Source: Gallaecimonas xiamenensis 3-C-1
GTDB lineage: Bacteria > Pseudomonadota > Gammaproteobacteria > Enterobacterales > Gallaecimonadaceae
DNA length: 64,000 nt
Assembly: GCF_000299915.1 (NCBI RefSeq)
Contig: NZ_AMRI01000001.1
Location: 62,001 to 126,000, forward strand
Direction of reading: 5' to 3'
The notes below the pieces were generated by a model that saw only the letters and a list, made by a program, of their open reading frames with translations, made no database searches and was not told the DNA's origin. Both the position numbers and the translations under genes were made by a program. Within the stretch, counting starts at the first letter, position 1, and each line of letters opens with the position of its first letter. Shown one piece after another: positions 58,016-64,000 of this stretch.

Positions 58016-60133
58016 TCAGGTTTTGAGCTTGCCCAGCTCCCCATCCAGGTCCCGCACCAGGCTGTGCAGCTGCTGGCCGGAGTGCTCGGCCCGCTGGGCC
58101 AGGGTGGCCAGTTCGCTGGCGGCCTCGCCGATGCCGGTGATGTTGCGGTTGATCTCGTCGCTGACCGAGCTTTGTTCCTCGGCGGCGGTGGCCATCTGGG
58201 TGACATGGTCGTTGATGGTGTCAATCAGCCGCACTACCTCGGTCAGGTCGTTAAAGGCGCTGTGGGTCTGCTCCACCGTGCTGCTGGCCCGCTCTACCCC
58301 TTGGTCTATCACCGACACGGTGGCGGTCACTTCCTTGTTGAGGCTGTTTATCACCCCGGCTATCTCGTCGGTGGAGGTGCGGGTCTTGGCGGCCAGGGCC
58401 CGTACTTCGTCTGCTACCACCGCAAAACCCCGGCCCTGATCCCCGGCCCTGGCCGCCTCGATGGCGGCGTTCAGGGCCAGCAGGTTGGTCTGCTCGGCGA
58501 TGTTGCGGATCACATCCAAGATGGCGTTGATGTCGCTGCTGCGGGCCGCAACCTGGTTGACGGCGGTGGCCGCGGTGGACATGTCGTCGGCCAGGCCTTG
58601 TACGTCCTGGACGGCGGTTTCCAAGGTGCGGCGCGACCCCTGTACGGCGTCGTTGGCCTGGTTGGCCTCGCTGGCGGCCTGGGCGGCAAACTGGGCCACT
58701 TCGGTGGCGGCGGCGCTCATCTCGTTCATGGCGGTGACCACGGACTCGATTTCAGCGTGTTGGCGTGCCACCAACTGGCGGGTCTCGGTGGCGATACGGG
58801 CGCTGCCCTCGGCCTGGCTGCCCACCTCGAGGCTGATGCCCTTGAGGTGCACTATCATGCCCCGCAGTTTGCCAAGGAAGCGGTTAAAGCCCCCGGCCAG
58901 GCTGATAAGCTCCTGGTGGGTATCGATGTCCACTTCCCTTGTCAGGTCCCCCTCGGCGCTGTTGAGGTTGTCCATGCGGCTATTAAAGAGATTCAGGGGG
59001 CGGGTGATGGTGCGCACCAGGAACACCATTACCACCAGGCCCACTGCCACCACCAGCACCCCTATGCCCATCTGGCTCAGCACCAGTTGCTGGAAGTCCT
59101 GGTCTATGGACTTGTTCATGGCGTTGACGTCGGCCAGGGCCAGGGCCTTGGGCACTTCGATCACCAGCTTCCAGGTCTGGCCGGAGGCGGGAATGGTCAC
59201 CGGGTAGGACACAAACAGGCTCTGGTCGGTTTCCAGCCGGTCCTGGCCCTGCATGCCCAGGATCTGCGCGGCCATGTCCGGCATTACCGTTTTAAGGGAC
59301 TGGGCCAGCTTGTCCTCGTGGTGGCTGGCACCCACCAACAGGCCCAGTTTGGACAGCAGCATCACCTTGGCCTGGCCGTCATAGAGAGAGGCGGACAGGG
59401 CCTTGACCTTCTTTTGGAACACCGGCAGGTTCACATCCACCCCCACCACGCCCCGAAAGCGCCCCTGGGCCAGTACCGGCACGGTCAGGGAGGTCATCAG
59501 CTCGGAATAGCCCGGGCTTATTTCGTAGAGGTAGGGCTCCATCAGGCAGGGTTTTTTATTGTCCATGGCGCACAGGTACCACTCGGCCTCGCGCAGGCCG
59601 TTGGCGCCGACGGTGGCCACGTGCTTTTCATCGGCATCTTCTACCGCCTGCTGGGAAATGTTGCCTTGCTGGTCGCGGGTGAAATAGACCTCCAAGGTGC
59701 CGACCCCGGCCACCGAGTGCTCGAAACCGCTTTTGAAGTTGGCGTCCTGGCCGTCGTAGGCGTTGGCCTCAAACTGGCTGTAGACCGAACTCATCCCCGG
59801 GTTGGCGGCCAGGATGGCCCTGTCCATATCCGCCACCTGCTGGCGGGCCAGGGGCTCGGCAGATTCAATGCTGCCTTTGAGCAGGCCGGCCAGGGACAGG
59901 GGCACCCGGTAGGCTTCATTGATAAAGGCCGCCATCTGCTCGCCCGACTGGCCAGCCTGGGCCTCCAGGCGGCGCATCAGTTCTTCTTCGACCTGGCGGG
60001 TGCTTTCGCTGCGCACCTTGTTGGCAGCGGTGTCGAGGAAGCCGGCCACTACCAGCGTCAACACACCTATGGAAATGAGTAACAACAGCCCTGTCGTTAG
60101 GAAGAGTTTGAATGCAAGCGACTTTTCTTTCAT
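58016..60133 (-). CDS. Methyl-accepting chemotaxis protein with periplasmic Cache-type domain
   Basis: A 705-aa transmembrane receptor. Start [20 protein letters not shown] at 60133 (AGGTGG upstream); the open extension to 60400 is rejected. TM1 is at about 8-30, and a long periplasmic sensor (about 31-365) contains [20 protein letters not shown] and [20 protein letters not shown], the double-Cache pattern for small ligands such as amino or organic acids. TM2 is near [18 protein letters not shown], followed by HAMP and the signalling hairpin with [21 protein letters not shown] sigma-28 -10 element precedes it. The ligand is unknown. Confidence 0.95.
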   Translation of the reverse strand: MKEKSLAFKLFLTTGLLLLISIGVLTLVVAGFLDTAANKVRSESTRQVEEELMRRLEAQAGQSGEQMAAFINEAYRVPLSLAGLLKGSIESAEPLARQQVADMDRAILAANPGMSSVYSQFEANAYDGQDANFKSGFEHSVAGVGTLEVYFTRDQQGNISQQAVEDADEKHVATVGANGLREAEWYLCAMDNKKPCLMEPYLYEISPGYSELMTSLTVPVLAQGRFRGVVGVDVNLPVFQKKVKALSASLYDGQAKVMLLSKLGLLVGASHHEDKLAQSLKTVMPDMAAQILGMQGQDRLETDQSLFVSYPVTIPASGQTWKLVIEVPKALALADVNAMNKSIDQDFQQLVLSQMGIGVLVVAVGLVVMVFLVRTITRPLNLFNSRMDNLNSAEGDLTREVDIDTHQELISLAGGFNRFLGKLRGMIVHLKGISLEVGSQAEGSARIATETRQLVARQHAEIESVVTAMNEMSAAATEVAQFAAQAASEANQANDAVQGSRRTLETAVQDVQGLADDMSTAATAVNQVAARSSDINAILDVIRNIAEQTNLLALNAAIEAARAGDQGRGFAVVADEVRALAAKTRTSTDEIAGVINSLNKEVTATVSVIDQGVERASSTVEQTHSAFNDLTEVVRLIDTINDHVTQMATAAEEQSSVSDEINRNITGIGEAASELATLAQRAEHSGQQLHSLVRDLDGELGKLKT

Positions 60134-60164
60134 TGGGTCCACCTTGGGGGAAAGACTGTTCTTG

Positions 60165-60191
60165 TTATCGGCCTGGGCCGTTTTTTCTCCA
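60165..60191 (-). promoter_or_regulatory. Sigma-28-like promoter of the Cache chemoreceptor
   Basis: On the minus strand an exact GCCGATAA (60165-60172), followed by ACAAG as at the PAS chemoreceptor promoter. The -35 is poor: TGGA at the correct 15-base spacing (60188-60191). Confidence 0.6.
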
Positions 60192-60252
60192 CCTTTCTTT
60201 GTAGGCCCCTTGGCGCTAAATTGCGAAGGGAGGCCTACTGATTGTCGAATAT

Positions 60253-60681
60253 CTATGCAATCAAGGTCTTGCGAAAGCGAACCTGGTTGTTTTCCCGGCC
60301 AAGGGCCTGGTAGTGATTCTTGGCCAACAGGCCTAACATGGCGGGAAAGCGGTCGCTCGATTTGACCTCCAGGGCGCGGTAGCCCTGGGCCTTGACCCAC
60401 TGCTCCTGGGCGGCCAGCAGTTGCTGGGCCAGGCCCTGGCTACGAAAGGGCGGCAACACGCCCCCCAGCCAGGAATAAAAGGTGTCGGCGCTCAGGGCGT
60501 AGCCCAGTTTGAAGGCGGCCGGCACCTCATCGACCAGGGCCACCAGGCATAAGTGGGGGCCCCTAAAGCGGGCAAGATAGTCATCGACGCTGCGCCCGCC
60601 AGCAAATTCGGGCAGCGCCCCTTCCAAGGCGCTGGCCAGGCTCAAATCGGCGTGCAGGATGCGTATGCGGTTAGAACACAT
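60253..60681 (-). CDS. GNAT-family N-acetyltransferase
   Basis: A 142-aa acetyltransferase starting [20 protein letters not shown]; an in-frame ATG at 60687 is also possible. The acetyl-CoA site is in [20 protein letters not shown] (R/Q-x-x-G-x-A/G), and the C-terminal strand-helix [20 protein letters not shown] is family-typical. Its 5' end overlaps the divergent ybjD gene by at least 23 bases, so the promoter of each gene lies within the other's coding region. The substrate is unknown. Confidence 0.85.
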   Translation of the reverse strand: MCSNRIRILHADLSLASALEGALPEFAGGRSVDDYLARFRGPHLCLVALVDEVPAAFKLGYALSADTFYSWLGGVLPPFRSQGLAQQLLAAQEQWVKAQGYRALEVKSSDRFPAMLGLLAKNHYQALGRENNQVRFRKTLIA

Positions 60682-62224
60682 TGCCATTTCCCATTTTCAA
60701 GGTATCAAGTCCCTGTCCCTGCCTTTGGAGGCAGCCTCGACCCTGATTGCCGAGAACACCTGGGGCCACCGTTCCTTTATCAATGCCCTGTACAAGGTCA
60801 TGGGGCCGGACGGCGTGGACGCCGTTTTCGAAAACGGGGATTTTTACCAAGGCGGCGACCAACTGCAACTGGTGTTGACCTTCGTGGAGGGGCATGGTGG
60901 CCACTGGCGCCGCCTGCGCTACCGGCCGTTGCGCACCCTGATGTGGGGCCAGGCCGACGGTCATATGCGCCTGCGCCTGGGCTGGTTTGCCCAAAAGGGG
61001 CAGGGCAGCCAGCTGCGTTTTTTGGGCCAGGACGGCCAGCCCCTTGACGACCAGCAACAAACCCCGCGCCTGGCCCGCCATCTTCTAACCCTGCACCCGG
61101 TGCTGCGCCTGGGCTTTCCCGATGCCGACCATCTAAGCCAACTGCCTTGGCTAAGAGAGCTCCTGGAGGCCCCTGAGCAGTTTGAGGAACAGGAACTGCA
61201 AGAGGGCCTGGACTCGGTCAAGGCCCTGTTGTCACGCTATTTCACCAGCCCGGTGCGCCAACGCCCCAGGGACAGGAACGCCATAGCCCGCCAGCCCATC
61301 AACTGGGCCGCTATCCGCACCCTGGAGCAGGTGCTGAACCAATCGGCCAACCGCCAGACCCGGCTGGCCATGTTGGGCCTGTTCGGGGTGCTGATGCACA
61401 CCCAGGACGCCAAGCCCTTTGCTCGTTTGGCCAGGCCCCTGTTGTTGCTGGACATGCCAGAGGCCCGCCTGCACCCGGTGATGCTGGCCACCTTTTGGAG
61501 CCTGGTGGTGCAATTGCCCTTGCCCAGGTTGCTGCTGACCCAGTCTTCGGAGTTGCTGGGGGCCCAGGATCTGTTGTCCATCCGCCGCCTGGTGCGCCGC
61601 CAGGGGGAGCTGCACTGTTACCGGTTGCACCATGCCCTGCGCGAAGACGATTACCGGCGTATCGGCTTTCATCTGCGGGTCAACCGCCCGGCCAGCCTTT
61701 TTGCCCGCTGCTGGCTGCTGGTGGAGGGGGAAACCGAGATCTGGCTGATGTCAGAGCTGGCCCATCTGGCTGGGGTGCATCTGGCGGCAGAGGGTATCAG
61801 GGTGATCGACTTTGCCCAGTGTGGCCTTAAACCGCTGTTGCACCTGACCCGGGACCTGGGCATAGGGGTTCATGTGCTCTGCGATGGGGACGAAGCCGGC
61901 GACCGCTACGCCGCCCAGGTGCGTGGCCTACTGGGGGACAGAGCCGAGGCTAGCCTGACCCAGCTGCCGGCCAAGGACGTAGAGCATTTTTTCTACCAAG
62001 AGGGTTACCAGGAGCTCTTTACCCGCCTGGCCCGCTGGCACCAAGCCCATGGCAGTCCCAGCCAGGTGATCCGTGCCGCCATTTCCCGCCAGTCCAAACC
62101 CGAGCTGGCCCTGCGTATCGCCGAGGAAGCCGGCAAACGGGGCAAGGAAGGGGTGCCGGTGCTGCTGCGACGGCTATTCAGTCAGCTGCGACAATCGGCA
62201 CTGGCCAGCGCCCCGAAAGACTGA
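60659..62224 (+). CDS. ybjD: OLD-family protein YbjD: degenerate ATPase plus TOPRIM nuclease domain
   Basis: A 521-aa OLD/RecF-like protein. The N-terminal ABC-type ATPase shows [19 protein letters not shown], but the Walker A (normally GENAWGKSS in YbjD) reads AENTWGHRS (31-39), losing the first Gly and the Lys (His37). The Walker B region LLLLDMPEARLHP (Asp265) has Met where a catalytic acid is common. The TOPRIM domain is intact: LLVEGETEIW (Glu356) and CDGDEAGDRY (Asp409, Asp411), followed by the YbjD-like AKDVEHFFYQEGYQELF. It may be a nuclease uncoupled from ATP hydrolysis. Its start overlaps the GNAT gene divergently. Confidence 0.88.
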   Translation: MRMRLEHIAISHFQGIKSLSLPLEAASTLIAENTWGHRSFINALYKVMGPDGVDAVFENGDFYQGGDQLQLVLTFVEGHGGHWRRLRYRPLRTLMWGQADGHMRLRLGWFAQKGQGSQLRFLGQDGQPLDDQQQTPRLARHLLTLHPVLRLGFPDADHLSQLPWLRELLEAPEQFEEQELQEGLDSVKALLSRYFTSPVRQRPRDRNAIARQPINWAAIRTLEQVLNQSANRQTRLAMLGLFGVLMHTQDAKPFARLARPLLLLDMPEARLHPVMLATFWSLVVQLPLPRLLLTQSSELLGAQDLLSIRRLVRRQGELHCYRLHHALREDDYRRIGFHLRVNRPASLFARCWLLVEGETEIWLMSELAHLAGVHLAAEGIRVIDFAQCGLKPLLHLTRDLGIGVHVLCDGDEAGDRYAAQVRGLLGDRAEASLTQLPAKDVEHFFYQEGYQELFTRLARWHQAHGSPSQVIRAAISRQSKPELALRIAEEAGKRGKEGVPVLLRRLFSQLRQSALASAPKD

Positions 62225-62268
62225 GGCTTGTGGCAAAATAGGCTGCCCTTTCCCCTAGGTAAGCTGTT

Positions 62269-63456
62269 GTGCCGCGCGTTCCCTTTTCCCTCATCGTGAC
62301 CCTGGGGCTGGTGGCCATGCTCACCCCCCTGGCCATCGACATGTACCTGCCCAGCCTGCCCCGTATCGCCCGGGACCTGGGGGTGTCCGACGGCGCCGTG
62401 CAAGGTACGGTGTCGGCCTATGTGGCTGGCTTTGCCCTGGGCCAGCTGCTGCTGGGACCCATGGCCGACAGCCTGGGGCGAAAACCGGTGCTGCTGTGGG
62501 GCACCTTGCTGTTTGCCCTGCTGGGCCCCCTCTGTGCCCTGGTGCCCGACATCCAAGGCTTGCAACTGCTGAGGGTGGCCCAAGGAGCCACCGGCGCGGC
62601 GGCGTCTGTGGTGATCTACGCCTTGCTGCGGGATCTGGTGGACGATCGCAACGAGTTGGCCAAGGTCTTTTCCACTATCACTTTGGTGGTGACCCTGGCG
62701 CCCCTGCTGGCCCCCATGTTGGGGGGCTGGATACTGCTCTTTGCCGATTGGCACGCCATCTTCTGGGTGCTGGGGGGCTTTGGGGCGGCGGCCTGCCTGC
62801 TGGTGGCCATCAAGGTGCCCGAAACCTTGCCACAGAAAAGCCCCCTGGCCTTGGGCAAGGCCCTTGGCAACTACGCCGGCCTTATCAAGAACCCGGCCAT
62901 GCTGGGGTTGATGCTGGCCTCCGGCTTGTCCTTTTCCGGGCTGATGGCCTTCCTCACCGCCGGTTCTTTTGTCTATATCCAGCATTACGGGGTAGAGGAG
63001 GGGCATTTTGGCTACTACTTCGGCCTCAATATCCTGTCGCTGATGGTGCTGACCTTTATTAACGGCCGCCTGGTCACCCGCCTGGGAGCGGAAAAACTGC
63101 TGTGGCTGGCCCTGGTTATTCAGGTGCTGGCGGCGGCCACCGGCTTTGCCACCGTGCTGTGCCAGGGGCCCTTCTGGCTGCTGGTGGCCTCTGTGATGAC
63201 CTATGTAGGCTGCCTGTCCATGGTGGGGTCCAACATCATGGCCCTGGTGCTGGAGCAGCAGCCCACCAAGGCCGGTACCGCCGCGTCCCTGACCGGCAGC
63301 CTGCGTTTTGGGGTAGGGGCCCTGGTGGGCCTGGCGGTAGCAGCCATCGAAGGCAGCGATGCCATCGTCATGACCGGCGCCATGCTGTTGTCGGTGCTGC
63401 TGGCCCTGGTATCGGTAAGCCTGCTGTATCACCCTTACAGGCAGAATGTTGAGTAG
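62269..63456 (+). CDS. bcr: Bcr/CflA-family MFS drug efflux transporter
   Basis: A 395-aa, 12-TM drug:H+ antiporter. The start is a GTG at 62269 (MPRVPFSLIVTLGLVAMLTP). TM1 holds AIDMYLPSLPRIARDLGVSD and the loop after TM2 holds LLGPMADSLGRKPVLLWGTL, both signatures of the Bcr/CflA group (DHA1). APMLGGWILLFADWHAIFWV marks TM5-TM6. It would export compounds such as bicyclomycin or sulfonamides. It lies 44 bases after ybjD in the same direction. The symbol is given by family, not by proven substrate. Confidence 0.9.
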   Translation: MPRVPFSLIVTLGLVAMLTPLAIDMYLPSLPRIARDLGVSDGAVQGTVSAYVAGFALGQLLLGPMADSLGRKPVLLWGTLLFALLGPLCALVPDIQGLQLLRVAQGATGAAASVVIYALLRDLVDDRNELAKVFSTITLVVTLAPLLAPMLGGWILLFADWHAIFWVLGGFGAAACLLVAIKVPETLPQKSPLALGKALGNYAGLIKNPAMLGLMLASGLSFSGLMAFLTAGSFVYIQHYGVEEGHFGYYFGLNILSLMVLTFINGRLVTRLGAEKLLWLALVIQVLAAATGFATVLCQGPFWLLVASVMTYVGCLSMVGSNIMALVLEQQPTKAGTAASLTGSLRFGVGALVGLAVAAIEGSDAIVMTGAMLLSVLLALVSVSLLYHPYRQNVE

Positions 63457-63520
63457 CTGTAATGACTTGCTGCAATTTACGGCCATTTGCTGGCTTTGTA
63501 AGCAGTCGAACAAAGGCTTC

Positions 63521-63548
63521 TTGCAACGGCGCAAAAAGTCCGTATAGT
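63521..63548 (+). promoter_or_regulatory. Promoter of the tRNA-fMet array
   Basis: TTGCAA (63521-63526) and TATAGT (63543-63548) with a 16-base spacer, ending 13 bases before the first tRNA. The -10 is followed by a GC-containing discriminator. Confidence 0.65.
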
Positions 63549-63561
63549 GTGCCTCCACAGA

Positions 63562-63638
<77 letters not shown>

Positions 63639-63679
63639 GTTGAAAGTTAGTGCTTTTTTAAGGACTAACCACGGGAACA

Positions 63680-63990
<311 letters not shown>

Positions 63991-64000
63991 CATAAAAACC

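Overview
The window is about 64 kb of GC-rich chromosomal DNA from a free-living, motile gammaproteobacterium. Orthologues of zur, yciU, rnb (643 aa, active-site Asp numbering identical to E. coli RNase II), yqhD, ybjD, ybaK, norM, ribE, dacB and cheV are all recognisable. A marine, Gallaecimonas-like member of the Alteromonadales-type lineages would fit the gene mix (DUF3080-norM-dacB-DnaJ-ribE cluster, many secreted peptidases, PAS-type chemoreceptors), but the genus is an inference. There is no phage, transposase, integrase or CRISPR array.

Layout. 1-1.7 kb: G3E GTPase (truncated by the window edge), yciU and divergent zur. 1.8-8.2 kb: two paralogous PAS chemoreceptors flanking a secreted GH43/ricin-type glycosidase, a small orphan protein and a diverged adenosylhomocysteinase. 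8.2-9.3 kb: a Fur-box operon (RHH-like protein, siderophore-interacting reductase). 9.3-12.1 kb: two FucP-type sugar transporters. 12.2-18.3 kb: ybaK, a bestrophin-like channel and two duplicated M3 peptidase lipoproteins. 18.4-20.3 kb: three near-identical FNR/Anr class II-type promoters, each followed by a small transcript (a probable sRNA, a 45-aa protein, and a 70-aa protein followed by a NERD nuclease-like gene). 20.4-23 kb: cheV and a split membrane/spermidine-synthase pair. 23.2-31 kb: a 546-aa orphan convergent with two giant orphan paralogues (951 and 993 aa). 31-36 kb: a DUF885 peptidase, two tRNA-Val genes and a subtilisin-like protease. 35-43.9 kb: DUF3080, norM, dacB, DnaJ-related, ribE, a FlxA-like gene with a sigma-28 promoter, HD hydrolase, serine hydrolase, Gfo/Idh/MocA oxidoreductase, CBS and membrane proteins. 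44-50.5 kb: a co-directional set of lldD, SDR, two orphan envelope proteins and a GDPD lipoprotein. 50.6-60.2 kb: rnb, 3-hydroxyacyl-CoA dehydrogenase, DsrE, GNAT-nitrilase, an orphan lipoprotein, yqhD and a Cache chemoreceptor. 60.2-64 kb: GNAT overlapping a divergent ybjD with a degenerate Walker A motif, a Bcr-type efflux pump and three tandem initiator tRNA-fMet genes.

Most genes are separated by clear rho-independent terminators, and many adjacent same-strand genes overlap by ATGA. Regulatory themes visible in the sequence are sigma-28 (two chemoreceptors and the FlxA-like gene), Fur (siderophore reductase operon) and a putative oxygen-responsive FNR/Anr cluster at 18.5-19 kb. I consider that cluster the most interesting part of the window, followed by the orphan 23-31 kb gene trio and the ATPase-degenerate YbjD.
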